Positions 8,025 to 17,945 of a stretch of DNA of 33,952 nucleotides are shown here, piece by piece (position 1 is the first letter of the stretch; every line of letters begins with the position of its first letter). This stretch comes from Kiritimatiellia bacterium (GTDB lineage: Bacteria > Verrucomicrobiota > Kiritimatiellia > RFP12 > UBA3636): positions 1-33,952 of the forward strand of contig JAFPBK010000004.1 in the NCBI GenBank assembly GCA_017424105.1. The letters run 5' to 3'. The notes beneath the pieces were generated by a model. The model was not told the origin of the DNA. It did not search any database and saw only the letters and a program-made list of their open reading frames with translations. A program made the position numbers and the translations under genes.

Positions 8025-8696
8025 ATGAAAAAGACAATTCTATTTTTGGTTTGTGCACTTTTTGCACAGTTTATCTCATTCGCTGAGGAAGCACCAGCAG
8101 CTGCTGAGCCATTTATTGTTGCATGTATAGGCGACAGTATTACAGCAGGAGGATATCCTAAAGATCTTCAGGCTGCACTGGGCGATGGCTGGAAGGTATT
8201 AAATTTTGGTGTGAATTCTCGCACTGCTCAGGTAGATGGAAAAGAGTTTAATGGTAAGGGTGAGCTTGGATATGTAAAGACTCTTGTTTATGAGAATTCT
8301 TTAAAGTCAAAGGCAAATGCTGTTATTATTATGATTGGTACAAATGATAGTAAGACTGTAAATTGCGTTGGCCGTGAGGAGATTTTTAAGCGTGACTTTG
8401 CTGCTCTTGTAGATAAGTATATCGCAATGGAATCAAAGCCAATAGTAATTGTTGCTCTTTCTCCATTTGCAAAATCTTCTGGTTGGACAATCAGTGAGGA
8501 GCGCATTCGCACTGTTATCAATCCTGCCCAGCGTGAGGTTGCAGAGCAGCGTGGATTAGCAATAGTTGATACACATAAGCTTTTTGAGGAAAATGCAGCT
8601 AAAATTCTTTCTGGCGATGGTATTCATCCAAATGGAGAAGGTCGCAAGCTTTTGGCAGAAATTTTTGCAGCAAAGCTAAAGGAATTACGTAAGTAA
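8025..8696 (+). CDS. Secreted SGNH/GDSL-family hydrolase
   Basis: 223 aa with a clear signal peptide (residues 1-20, cleavage probably after FISFA). Catalytic blocks are all present: block I GDSIT (nucleophile S38), an asparagine in block II (FGVNSRT), GTND (105-108) and block V DGIHPNG (D198, H201). These enzymes are periplasmic or extracellular esterases, often acetylxylan, carbohydrate or lysophospholipid esterases; the substrate cannot be read from sequence. A GKAAAGGA-like Shine-Dalgarno (AAAGGA) precedes the ATG. It is the last gene of the lysA-led cluster, followed by a structured intergenic region. Confidence 0.85.
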   Translation: MKKTILFLVCALFAQFISFAEEAPAAAEPFIVACIGDSITAGGYPKDLQAALGDGWKVLNFGVNSRTAQVDGKEFNGKGELGYVKTLVYENSLKSKANAVIIMIGTNDSKTVNCVGREEIFKRDFAALVDKYIAMESKPIVIVALSPFAKSSGWTISEERIRTVINPAQREVAEQRGLAIVDTHKLFEENAAKILSGDGIHPNGEGRKLLAEIFAAKLKELRK

Positions 8697-8734
8697 GAAC
8701 CCTGTATTCGCATTAAATATTGATATTATTACAG

Positions 8735-8822
8735 TCTGCGTTTGCAGATATTGTCGTTATCAACGGCAAAACACCCATTGCTTTTTAGCGTAAGAGCATA
8801 CTTACGATAACAAATATTGTAT
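8735..8822 (+). other. Structured intergenic region between SGNH hydrolase and infA
   Basis: Three hairpins follow one another: TCTGC/GCAGA with loop GTTT (8735-8748); TTGTCGTT/AACGGCAA with loop ATC (8751-8769, one G-U pair); and CGTAAG/CTTACG with loop AGCATA (8789-8806). In addition ATATTGTCGTTATC can pair imperfectly with the later GATAACAAATAT. It lies upstream of the infA promoter, so it is not the infA leader. It could be the 3' end of the upstream transcript or a degenerate repeat. No T-tract follows any stem. Confidence 0.35.
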
Positions 8823-8843
8823 TTTGCGATTATAAAAAAGTGC

Positions 8844-8872
8844 TTGGTGTTTTTTATGCTAAATGATATAAT
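8844..8872 (+). promoter_or_regulatory. Putative sigma-70 promoter of infA
   Basis: TTGGTG (8844-8849), 17-nt spacer, TATAAT (8867-8872), preceded by TGA as an extended -10. Expected transcription start near 8879, giving a leader of roughly 35-40 nt to the infA ATG. Confidence 0.6.
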
Positions 8873-8915
8873 ATAAGCGATTTTTCAAAAAACAGATAAG
8901 GAGCTATTGGTTTTT

Positions 8916-9155
8916 ATGGCAAAAGATGATTCAATTGAAGTTACTGGTACAGTTGTAAAGGTTCTTCCTGCAACAATGTATAGAGTTCGCTTAGATAATG
9001 GGCATGAGGTTTTAGCTCATATCTCAGGCAAGATGCGTAAGTTCTTTATTAAGATTACTACTGGTGATGTTGTAACCCTAGAGATGTCTCCATATGATTT
9101 GGAGAAGGGACGCATTATTTATCGTCACAAATCCCCAACACCTCCAGCACAATAA
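8916..9155 (+). CDS. infA: Translation initiation factor IF-1
   Basis: Single OB-fold protein that occupies the ribosomal A site during initiation together with IF-2 and IF-3. The core is classical: [51 protein letters not shown]. From ATG 8916 it is 79 aa, about seven residues longer than usual because of a proline-rich tail (KSPTPPAQ). The ATG is preferred to the in-frame TTG at 8907 because AAGGAG (8898-8903) is too close to that TTG. It has its own promoter and terminator, so it is monocistronic. Confidence 0.95.
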   Translation: MAKDDSIEVTGTVVKVLPATMYRVRLDNGHEVLAHISGKMRKFFIKITTGDVVTLEMSPYDLEKGRIIYRHKSPTPPAQ

Positions 9156-9163
9156 TTTAATGA

Positions 9164-9190
9164 GAGCGTGCAACTTTGCACGCTCTTTTT
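9164..9190 (+). terminator. Intrinsic terminator after infA
   Basis: Perfect 10-bp stem GAGCGTGCAA (9164-9173) with TTGCACGCTC (9176-9185), followed at once by TTTTT. Confidence 0.92.
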
Positions 9191-9227
9191 AGTTTTATGG
9201 CTTTTAAAAGAAAAAAGGTAGAATATT

Positions 9228-10028
9228 ATGAAATCTGTGTTAATTACAGGCGGTTCAAGCGGAATTGGTGAGGCTGTCGCTTATAAACTTTCTTCTACAG
9301 GTGTTGAGCAATTGTTTATTTGTGGAACAAATGTGGAGCGACTTCAGGCAGTACAAGAAAAATGCCTTTCTCTTGGTGCTAAGGCTGTATCTGTTAAGCA
9401 GTTAGATGTAACAAATCGCACAGCTGTGGCAGAGTGGATTATAGCTTGTAATGCTGAAAAGCCATTGGATTTGGTTTATGCAAATGCTGGTGTGGCAACA
9501 GGTGAAGAGTATGTAAACAGCAATGTATTTCGTACATTTGATATAAATGTTGGTGGCGTTATAAATACAGTTCTTCCTGCAATTGAGTGCTTTTTAGCAC
9601 GTGAAAAGGCAGACCCTGCCACAGGCTTTAAGGGACAAATCGCCATCACAGCATCTATGGCTGGCTATCATGGACTTCCACAATGCCCATCCTACAGTGC
9701 CACAAAGGCTTGCGTAAAAGCATGGGGTTCCGGTTTGCGCGGAATGCTTGCTAGAAATGATATTGGTGTAAGTGTAATTTGTCCGGGCTTTGTTCGCTCT
9801 CGAATAACAGATGTAAATACCTGCCCAATGCCATTTTTTATGGAAGCTGATAAAGCAGCAGACAAAATTTATCGTGGACTAAAGCGCAATAAAGGAATTA
9901 TTGCTTTCCCATGGCAAATGCGCTTTGTATGCTGGTTTATGGGTACATTGCCAGAGTGGCTAAGTGGATGGATTTACAATGTTTTGCCTGAGAAGAATGA
10001 TACAACAAAGGCATTAAATAATCTATAA
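9228..10028 (+). CDS. Short-chain dehydrogenase/reductase (SDR)
   Basis: 266-aa classical SDR with a Rossmann fold that uses NAD(H) or NADP(H). Cofactor motif TGGSSGIG (residues 7-14), NAG (86-88), and catalytic S143, Y156 and K160 (YSATK) are all present. The C-terminal third contains hydrophobic stretches around WQMRFVCWFMGTLPEW, as in DltE-like SDRs, suggesting membrane association. ATG preceded by AAAGGTAG. It stands alone between the infA terminator and the mreB promoter. Substrate unknown. Confidence 0.88.
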   Translation: MKSVLITGGSSGIGEAVAYKLSSTGVEQLFICGTNVERLQAVQEKCLSLGAKAVSVKQLDVTNRTAVAEWIIACNAEKPLDLVYANAGVATGEEYVNSNVFRTFDINVGGVINTVLPAIECFLAREKADPATGFKGQIAITASMAGYHGLPQCPSYSATKACVKAWGSGLRGMLARNDIGVSVICPGFVRSRITDVNTCPMPFFMEADKAADKIYRGLKRNKGIIAFPWQMRFVCWFMGTLPEWLSGWIYNVLPEKNDTTKALNNL

Positions 10029-10093
10029 AAAGAAAATTATAGCAATTTATACAATTTTAATGACTTAAAATAGGTTTTTTTTGTTAATTCTCC

Positions 10094-10123
10094 TTGCTTG
10101 TTTTTTATAATAAATGTTAAAAT
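10094..10123 (+). promoter_or_regulatory. Putative promoter of the mre operon
   Basis: TTGCTT (10094-10099), 18-nt spacer, TAAAAT (10118-10123), with TGT as an extended -10. Leader of about 55 nt to mreB. Moderate match only. Confidence 0.45.
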
Positions 10124-10174
10124 GTTTTTCGTTGTAAGGAATAGATTTGATAACAAACTAAATTCAAGGCATAG

Positions 10175-11203
<1,029 letters not shown>

Positions 11204-11311
11204 TAAGTTTACTGATAATATTACATCATTCTATTGTATTTCTTAATCATTTTTGTATAACGCTGCACTCAGCCCTTGTTTAGATTTTATATCGCTAACA
11301 AAGGTTAAGTA

Positions 11312-12214
11312 GTGAAAAAACAAAGATTTATAGTGATTGGATTGATCGCAATATGCATTGCGTGTCTTTGCTTTTATCTAGTCACTATCATTTTTAGAGC
11401 AATAAATAAAGTATCTGCTAAAGAGCTTCTTGCCCCATATGAAAGGGTAACAAATTCTTTGGCGCACGATGCTACAGATGATAAGAAGCAAAGGCTTAGT
11501 ATTGAAGCACATGCTGCAATGCTGGAAAAGCTTCAGCGTGAAAATGCTGAGCTTCGCCGTCAACTAGGAATTGCTCAAACCTATAAACAGTTGATTTCCG
11601 CACAGGTTATATCTCGTGGTGGAGATGGCTGGTGGAAGGTTATTCGTCTAGATAGAGGAAGTAAGCATGGCATTAAAGTAGATGCCACTGTTGTTGCTGT
11701 ACCTAGTTATCTGGATGATTTGGAATTTAGAGGCTGGGCAGAATCTAATAAATTACATATAGCATTAGTTGGACGTGTTATTGCAACAACTGCAAATACT
11801 TCCGATGTGCTTCTGCTTACAGATCCTAATAGTAGGGTTGCATGCCGTCTTCGCGAAGAAAATTCTACAGCTCGTGGAATCCTTTGTGGTAATGGTGTTC
11901 AAACAACCTCTCCTACCTTAGACTTTTTAAGCGTGGTAGAACCACTAAGTCTTGATTATATTTCAAAAAAGCAAACGCCAGAACCTGGTATGCTTATTGA
12001 AACAAGCGGCTTAGGTGGTGTATTCCCTGCGCGCATTCCTGTCGGCAAAATTATTGCTGTTGAGGAGGCGCCATCTAATTTATATTTGAGTGCAAAAATT
12101 GCACCATTTGTGGACTTTGCTACACTAGAGCATGTGATGATTATAGCTTCTGCAAAAGCAGCTCATGCAGCAGTTGGTCCACCAGAAAGGGTGGAGCCGA
12201 CAAATGAGGAATAA
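11312..12214 (+). CDS. mreC: Rod shape-determining protein MreC
   Basis: Inner-membrane protein with a periplasmic scaffold domain that links MreB to PBP2 and RodA. One N-terminal membrane helix (about 7-29), then a coiled coil rich in Glu, Leu and Arg (about 60-87, LEKLQRENAELRRQLG), then the double beta-barrel domain with DRGSKHGIK, LLTDPNSRVACR and ARIPVGKIIAVEE. The start is GTG with AAGG seven bases upstream. 300 aa. It follows mreB after 108 bp and overlaps mreD by 11 bp. Confidence 0.93.
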   Translation: MKKQRFIVIGLIAICIACLCFYLVTIIFRAINKVSAKELLAPYERVTNSLAHDATDDKKQRLSIEAHAAMLEKLQRENAELRRQLGIAQTYKQLISAQVISRGGDGWWKVIRLDRGSKHGIKVDATVVAVPSYLDDLEFRGWAESNKLHIALVGRVIATTANTSDVLLLTDPNSRVACRLREENSTARGILCGNGVQTTSPTLDFLSVVEPLSLDYISKKQTPEPGMLIETSGLGGVFPARIPVGKIIAVEEAPSNLYLSAKIAPFVDFATLEHVMIIASAKAAHAAVGPPERVEPTNEE

Positions 12215-12728
12215 TTATCGCATTGTACTAAGCATTATCGTTTCTTTCGTGCTTACAGCATATCTTCAAGATAGGTTGCCTCCTCTCTTTGCCTATATGA
12301 TTAAAATACCATTCGTATTGGCTGCATTTGTCTATTTTATGTTTAGGCATAATCTGCTAATGGGTATTATTGCAGGTGTATTTTGTTCTATATTGGGCGA
12401 TGGTCTTTCTGAAAGTTCAGGAATTGCTTATCTCGTTTCATGTACATGCGCATTATTCGCAAATCAATATCTTTTTAAAAAGCAGCTTCCTGAAAATTCA
12501 ATTTCATGCGGTTTAATTGCTTTGCCAATTAGTGCATTGGTATTGATAATTCAATATGCCTCATTGGCTATTTTTACCGATTTTATTCCGTCAGTTGGGT
12601 TTGCTTTAATAAAACTTTTGATAACAGCGTTGTTAACTTGTATTGCTACAATAGTTTTATCAGAGATTTTTTATCGATTTGAATTAATTGTTGGTAATAA
12701 AGAGGTGGTAGATGAAGAATTTGGTTGA
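12204..12728 (+). CDS. mreD: Rod shape-determining protein MreD
   Basis: 174-aa protein with five or six hydrophobic segments, fitting the small membrane component of the elongasome. Family similarity is weak at residue level, as usual for MreD; the call rests on membrane topology and position between mreC and the PBP2 gene. I chose ATG 12204 because AGGGTGGAG lies seven bases upstream, rather than the ATG at 12165, which lacks a site and lies deeper inside mreC. It overlaps mreC by 11 bp and mrdA by 17 bp, consistent with translational coupling. Confidence 0.88.
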   Translation: MRNNYRIVLSIIVSFVLTAYLQDRLPPLFAYMIKIPFVLAAFVYFMFRHNLLMGIIAGVFCSILGDGLSESSGIAYLVSCTCALFANQYLFKKQLPENSISCGLIALPISALVLIIQYASLAIFTDFIPSVGFALIKLLITALLTCIATIVLSEIFYRFELIVGNKEVVDEEFG

Positions 12729-14880
12729 GAAAGAAGCTGCTGCCTCAAGAATTCGCCTTTGTATAATGGGCGTTATATTACTATTAGGTGTAATTTATTT
12801 GCTATCTTGCTTATATGATATTCAAGTAGAGCAAACTCGTGCATTTGAATCTGCCCAAGAATTTCATAGTTTGCGTCGTGTACGTTTACCTGCAACACGT
12901 GGTAAAATTCTAGATAGAAATGGCATTGTACTAGCCGATAACAAACCTTCATATTGTGTTTCTATCTATTTGGAGGAAATGCGCCAAAAGGGTGCATGGA
13001 CTAATACTATCAATTATGTTGCTGAACGTATGAATGAAATCTCCAAAATAGTTGGTGTTCCTTGTGAGGTGGATAAAGATGGAATTTGGGCACATATTCG
13101 TAGACGCAGAGCAATTCCTCTTGTTGCATTTAGAGGATTAGATGATGTTGCTGTTGCTCGTCTTAGCGAGAATGCTCAGCACATGCGTGGAGTAGATATT
13201 TCTGTTCAAGCTGAGCGTGTTTATCCTTACGGAGATTTTGCTTGTCACATTATTGGATATGTAGGAAAAGGAAAGCCTGATAATTTGGAGCAAGAGCTAA
13301 ATCCTGATGGATTAGAGGATTTTGATGCAGAAAGCCTTGAATATGATTTTCTATTGCCAGACTTTGTCGGTAAAGATGGTGTAGAAAAATCTTGCAATAC
13401 CGCACTTGCAGGCGTAGGTGGTGGTGAATTAATCCGTATCAATGCAGTTGGTTATCGCCATGAGTCATATTTAGGAAAGCAACCTGAGTTAGGCAAGGAT
13501 GTTACACTTACAATTGATTTGCGCTTGCAAAAGATTGCAGAACAAGCTTTGGAAGGAGTACGTGGCAGTATAATTGTTATGGATTGTGAGACAGGCGAAA
13601 TCCTTGTCGCTGCAAGTGCTCCAAGATATGATTTATCAAAATTTGTGCCGACTCTTTCAGGAAGCTATTGGAGAGAGTTACTTAATGATCCAATGCGTCC
13701 GCTTTATGGTCGTGCATGTAGTGGTATTTATGCACCAGGAAGTATCTTTAAGCCATTGGTTGCTTTGTCAGCACTTCGTGAGGGTGTGATTGATGAGCAA
13801 ACTCATTTCTTCTGCAGTGGAAGAGTGGATATTGGTGGCAGAGTCTTCAGATGTGCTCGTAGATCTGGTCATGGCGATATCAATTTACGTCAGGCAATTT
13901 GTGGCTCTTGTAATCCATTCTTTATTTATGCAGGTACAAAACTTAATTATGAGCCACATATCTACCAAGATGCATTTGACGTAGGCTTTGGTCAAGCTCC
14001 TCAATTAGAAATACCTTGCTCAAAGGGTGTGCTCCCTTCTTCCGAATGGAAGCGTAAGCGCGAGCGTGATCGCTGGCGTGAAGGTGATACAGCGAATATC
14101 TCAATGGGACAAGGCTATCTTTCAGTGAGCCCATTACAGGTTGCTGTCTATACAGCTGCGCTTGCTAACGGCGGAAAGGTTTTGCGCCCTCGTTTGGTTC
14201 TTCCAGAAAGCGGGAAAATAGAGGAGAGTGAGGTACTTCGTCAAATGAATTGGCGCAGTCAGGATTTGAGACTCGTTCATTTAGGTATGTGGGATGTAGT
14301 CAATAGTGGTTGGGGGACAGGCCGCCGTGCATTGCAAGAAGGTGTATCACTAGCTGCAAAGACTGGTACTGCAGAATATATGGATAAGGGCGAAAAGAAG
14401 AAGAATGCCTGGATGATTGGATTTGCTCCATTTAATAAACCTAAATATGCAATTGTTACAATGCAAGAGGATTCTGATGCTGGAGGTCTTTCTGCAGCAG
14501 CTTTGATGAAGCAAATGACTCAAGCCATTTTCTTGCCTGAAACAGTTAATGCAAATATTGAAGAAATTTCAGACGAATCAGAAAATATTGTTGAAATAAA
14601 TGAGGTTGTTCCAGTTGATGCAAATATTAACTTGGAGCTACATCCTGAGCAATTATCAATTGAACCAATTTTAATTACAGAAGAGTCTATCGGTGTGCAG
14701 ACAAATTCTTTGGATGAAGTAAATAATACAGAGCTTACATCGGAAGAACTAGACGATATTTATATGGCACCGGAAATTTATAATCAATCTGACGATGTAG
14801 GTCAACCTAATGCATTGCACCTATTGATGCCTCATGGATTTATTCCTCCAACACAAAATACAAATGAGGAGGGACATTAG
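12712..14880 (+). CDS. mrdA: Penicillin-binding protein 2 (elongasome transpeptidase)
   Basis: Class B PBP that cross-links new peptidoglycan with RodA. One N-terminal membrane helix (about 16-36), then the dimerisation domain (LPATRGKILDRNG) and a transpeptidase domain with SxxK at S344 (GSIFKP), SxN at 399-401 (SCN) and KTG at 550-552. After about residue 605, where PBP2 proteins usually end, there is an acidic extension of roughly 115 residues rich in E, D, N and I, with no recognisable fold. The gene begins 17 bp inside mreD and ends 2 bp before rodA. Confidence 0.95.
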   Translation: MKNLVEKEAAASRIRLCIMGVILLLGVIYLLSCLYDIQVEQTRAFESAQEFHSLRRVRLPATRGKILDRNGIVLADNKPSYCVSIYLEEMRQKGAWTNTINYVAERMNEISKIVGVPCEVDKDGIWAHIRRRRAIPLVAFRGLDDVAVARLSENAQHMRGVDISVQAERVYPYGDFACHIIGYVGKGKPDNLEQELNPDGLEDFDAESLEYDFLLPDFVGKDGVEKSCNTALAGVGGGELIRINAVGYRHESYLGKQPELGKDVTLTIDLRLQKIAEQALEGVRGSIIVMDCETGEILVAASAPRYDLSKFVPTLSGSYWRELLNDPMRPLYGRACSGIYAPGSIFKPLVALSALREGVIDEQTHFFCSGRVDIGGRVFRCARRSGHGDINLRQAICGSCNPFFIYAGTKLNYEPHIYQDAFDVGFGQAPQLEIPCSKGVLPSSEWKRKRERDRWREGDTANISMGQGYLSVSPLQVAVYTAALANGGKVLRPRLVLPESGKIEESEVLRQMNWRSQDLRLVHLGMWDVVNSGWGTGRRALQEGVSLAAKTGTAEYMDKGEKKKNAWMIGFAPFNKPKYAIVTMQEDSDAGGLSAAALMKQMTQAIFLPETVNANIEEISDESENIVEINEVVPVDANINLELHPEQLSIEPILITEESIGVQTNSLDEVNNTELTSEELDDIYMAPEIYNQSDDVGQPNALHLLMPHGFIPPTQNTNEEGH

Positions 14881-14882
14881 TT

Positions 14883-16088
14883 ATGGTTTTATCTAAATAT
14901 AAGAAAAGTGCAGTTGATACAAAATTTAAATTCAGCTTCCCACGCTTTAATTGGGTGCTAATGCTTTGTATGACATTGCTATTAACAGTTGGTGTATTTT
15001 TTGTTAAGAGTGCAACAAATATGCGTACAGATAGTGTTCACTATTTGTATGTTGAAATGCTTGTAAAGTGGATACCTCTCGGATTGATTGCGCACTTTGC
15101 AATTGCTCTGTTTGATTATAGAAAACTTTCAGAGCGAGCATGGCTATTATATGCATTAGGTATATTCTTGCTATTACTTGTTTTGATTCCGGGTATTGGT
15201 ACAGCGCGATTGGGTGCTCGCCGCTGGATTTTTGGTTTGTTCCAGCCTTCAGAATTTATGAAGTTATGTATAATGCCAGCAGCAGCACTGTTGCTTGGAA
15301 AATATACAGGAATTAAGGATCGCTATCGCTTTGCGGCAACACTAATCCTCTTTGCAATTCCTATGGGTTTGATTGCAATTCAACCAGATCTAGGCAGTTC
15401 TATTGTGTTTGCTCCTGTATGCTTGGCTATGCTATTTGTTTCGGGCTGTTCCCCACGTCTGCTTCTCACTTTAGTTCTTATCGGTTTAATTTTTGTAACA
15501 TTATTCCTCGCAGTAATTCTTGTGCCAGATAGAATGCCAGAGGAAAAACGTGCAAAGATTGAGCAAGTAACTGATAATTTTATTTTCCCGCACTGGAAAA
15601 AACGTGTGAGAGTTTTTGTAAATCCAGACCACGACCCACTGGGTGCTGGCTGGAATAAAAAGCAATCAGAGATTGCCGTTGGTAGCGGTGGAAAATATGG
15701 AAAAGGCTACCTCAATGGCACTCAAAATATTCTTGGATTTTTACCAAGATCTGTTTCTTCAACTGACTTTATTTTCTCTGTAATAGCAGAAGAAATGGGT
15801 TTTATGGGAAGCTGTGTCTTGTTAATTCTTTTCGGTGGCGTGCTTGGAAGCATTGTCGTAACCGGTATCTTTTGCGGAGACGCTGCAGGCAGATTGATTT
15901 GTGCCGGCGTTGCTGCATTATTTTTTGCACATATATTTGTCAATATAGCTATGACAATAGGTAAGATGCCTATTACAGGTATCCCATTGCCTTTTATCAG
16001 CTATGGAGGCACTTTTACAATATCAACAATGGCACTTTTGGGGTTAATCCAAAGTGTTGCCATACATAGTAAATCTTCTCAAATATGA
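14883..16088 (+). CDS. rodA: Peptidoglycan glycosyltransferase RodA
   Basis: SEDS-family polymerase that makes the glycan strands of the side wall with PBP2. About ten membrane helices. Family motifs include GARRWIFG with QPSEFMK, QPDLGSS, the large periplasmic loop with AVGSGGKYGKGYLNGTQ and FLPRSVSSTDFIFSVIAEEMGF, and the final GIPLPFISYGGT. 401 aa is typical. RodA is preferred to FtsW because of the neighbours mreBCD-mrdA. It starts two bases after the mrdA stop. Confidence 0.95.
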   Translation: MVLSKYKKSAVDTKFKFSFPRFNWVLMLCMTLLLTVGVFFVKSATNMRTDSVHYLYVEMLVKWIPLGLIAHFAIALFDYRKLSERAWLLYALGIFLLLLVLIPGIGTARLGARRWIFGLFQPSEFMKLCIMPAAALLLGKYTGIKDRYRFAATLILFAIPMGLIAIQPDLGSSIVFAPVCLAMLFVSGCSPRLLLTLVLIGLIFVTLFLAVILVPDRMPEEKRAKIEQVTDNFIFPHWKKRVRVFVNPDHDPLGAGWNKKQSEIAVGSGGKYGKGYLNGTQNILGFLPRSVSSTDFIFSVIAEEMGFMGSCVLLILFGGVLGSIVVTGIFCGDAAGRLICAGVAALFFAHIFVNIAMTIGKMPITGIPLPFISYGGTFTISTMALLGLIQSVAIHSKSSQI

Positions 16089-16116
16089 GGGGATAAATTA
16101 TAGAAAGAGGATTCAA

Positions 16117-17736
16117 ATGTTTGGAAGAAATTTTTTCAAATTTAAATGGATTACAAGAGCAAGCAATCACTTGAAACGAGAAATTGTCGTTAATTGTGAG
16201 AAGTTAGAAACTCGCGTTGCCGTTTTAGAAAATGGCAAGCTTGAGGAATATCAGGTAGAGCATCCAATGGATGAGCGCTTTGTTGGCTCAATCTTTAAGG
16301 GTCGTATTCAAAACCTGGAGAATGATTTGCAGGCAGCATTCGTAAATATCGGTATGCGCAAAAATGCATTTCTTCACTATTGGGATATGAATCCTGATGA
16401 TGATTCTCTTCTTGATGAAGAGGAGATGAGTGAGCTACGTCATAAGCCAAGAAATAAGCGCTTCACAAATGAAGAAATTGCTGCTCGTTATCCAATTGGC
16501 TCTGTTATTACAGTACAGGTTTCAAAAGGTGCAATCGGTACAAAAGGACCTCGCATTACTGCAAGTCTTTCTATTCCTGGTCGTTATCTCGTACTTATGC
16601 CAAATAGCACACTGCGTGGTGTATCTCGTAAGATTGGCGATGCTCATGAGCGTGAGCGCCTAAAGAAGATTTTGACACGTATGCAGAAATATATCCCAGA
16701 GGACTGCGGTCTAATCGTACGTACAGCAGGTATGGGTGTATCTAAGAGTGCATTTATTCGCGACCTACGTGTGGTGCTAGCTAGCTATTCAGATATGAAG
16801 GCAGCAATTGCTGAACAGCCTGCACCTTGCTGTGTATATGAGGAGCCAGATTTGATTATGCGTGTCATCCGTGATTGGATGACAGAGGATGTTGATCGCA
16901 TTGTCATTGATAATCCTGAGGTATATGAGCGCGTCCGCAAGGAAGCAGCAAAGATTTCTCGTCGTGCACGTAATTTAATTACACTTTACGAGGGTCACTA
17001 CCCAATCTTTGACCACTATGGAATAGAGAAGCAGATTGAGGATGCTTTCCACCGCAAGATACCTCTGCCATCAGGTGCATACTTGATTATTGACGAAACA
17101 GAGGCTTTGATTTCTGTTGACGTTAATACAGGCCGTCATAAGGGTAAGGGCTCTCAGGAGGAAGCAATTCTTGAGGTAAATCTTGAAGCAGTAGAGGAGG
17201 TCGCTCGCCAGCTGCGTCTACGCAACATTGGTGGTTTGGTTGTGCTTGACCTGATTGATATGAAGTCACGCAAGCATCAGCAGCAAGTATATCGAGCATT
17301 TAAGAATGCACTACGCCGCGATAAGGCACGCACAAATGTAATGCAAATCTCTGAGCTAGGCTTGCTTGAGATGACCCGCCAACGCTTTGATGCAAGTATC
17401 CAGTCACAGATGAATCTTGACTGTCCATACTGCCATGGTCGTGGTATTATTAAGTCACCATTACAGCTAAGTATTGATGTACAGCGCCGTCTTCGCTCTT
17501 TAGTAAGTCTATTTAAGGCAGAGCGCCGTGAGATTGATATTCAGGTTTGCATACATCCATCTGTGTTAGAGCGTATTCGCACTGAGGACAGCGAATTGAT
17601 TCGTGAGCTTCAGGATAGCTACAAGGGCCGTCTGTCATTTAAGGCAGATCCTATGCGCCAGGCAGAGAGTTTTGCAATCATTGATGTAAAATCATCTCAA
17701 ATCCTATTTAGCACTGGAGATCAAAAACCAATCTAA
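16117..17736 (+). CDS. rng: Ribonuclease G/E family endoribonuclease
   Basis: 539-aa single-strand-specific endoribonuclease, acting in rRNA maturation and mRNA decay. Order: S1 RNA-binding domain (about 38-150) with a charged insertion DDDSLLDEEEMSELRHK; 5'-sensor/RNase H-like region; DNase I-like catalytic domain with Mg-binding D335 (SVDVNTG) and D378 (VVLDLID), spaced 43 residues as in E. coli RNase E; zinc-link CPYC (C436, C439). The long RNase E tail for degradosome assembly is absent, so RNase G is the better name. Start ATG 16117 has AAAGAGG upstream; an in-frame TTG at 16054 lies within rodA and is rejected. Last gene of the mre operon, the classic mre-rng linkage. Confidence 0.94.
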   Translation: MFGRNFFKFKWITRASNHLKREIVVNCEKLETRVAVLENGKLEEYQVEHPMDERFVGSIFKGRIQNLENDLQAAFVNIGMRKNAFLHYWDMNPDDDSLLDEEEMSELRHKPRNKRFTNEEIAARYPIGSVITVQVSKGAIGTKGPRITASLSIPGRYLVLMPNSTLRGVSRKIGDAHERERLKKILTRMQKYIPEDCGLIVRTAGMGVSKSAFIRDLRVVLASYSDMKAAIAEQPAPCCVYEEPDLIMRVIRDWMTEDVDRIVIDNPEVYERVRKEAAKISRRARNLITLYEGHYPIFDHYGIEKQIEDAFHRKIPLPSGAYLIIDETEALISVDVNTGRHKGKGSQEEAILEVNLEAVEEVARQLRLRNIGGLVVLDLIDMKSRKHQQQVYRAFKNALRRDKARTNVMQISELGLLEMTRQRFDASIQSQMNLDCPYCHGRGIIKSPLQLSIDVQRRLRSLVSLFKAERREIDIQVCIHPSVLERIRTEDSELIRELQDSYKGRLSFKADPMRQAESFAIIDVKSSQILFSTGDQKPI

Positions 17737-17738
17737 TA

Positions 17739-17912
17739 CCTTAAAAACATCGAAGCGGTTGGCATTTCTTAAATTTGCCTTCACCTTAAAAGCATCGGAG
17801 CGGTGGGCATTTTTTAAATTTGCCTTCACCTTAAAAACATCGGAGCGGTGGGCATTTCTTATATTTGCCTTTACCTTAAAAACATCGGAGCAGTGGGCTT
17901 TAGCCCACTTTC
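17739..17912 (+). repeat. 45-bp tandem repeat (four units) ending in a hairpin
   Basis: Unit starts are 17739, 17784, 17829 and 17874, an exact 45-bp period. Each unit begins CCTTAAAAACATCGGAGCGG and continues GTGGGCATTTCTTAAATTTG then CCTTCA. Within units 1-3 GGTGGGCA can pair with TGCC..CACC (two-base bulge). The fourth unit breaks off at GTGGGC and closes with TTTA and GCCCAC, giving a 7-bp stem (17892-17898 with 17903-17909). It starts two bases after the rng stop and may end transcription of the mre operon, although the following T-tract is weak. A two-unit copy lies at 24283. The rest of the stretch to 18083 contains only the promoter and leader of the next gene. Confidence 0.9.
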
Positions 17913-17945
17913 TCCCAAAAATTAGATATAAAAATACCGATTTTC

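Noticed and set aside
12165-12203. Earlier ATG for mreD
   Set aside because: No ribosome site; the added residues are polar and the membrane protein starts naturally at 12204.
16054-16116. TTG start of rng inside rodA
   Set aside because: The added 21 residues do not resemble the family and ATG 16117 has AAAGAGG upstream.
17739-17912. CRISPR array
   Set aside because: Units are directly adjacent at 45 bp with no unique spacers, and no cas genes are present.
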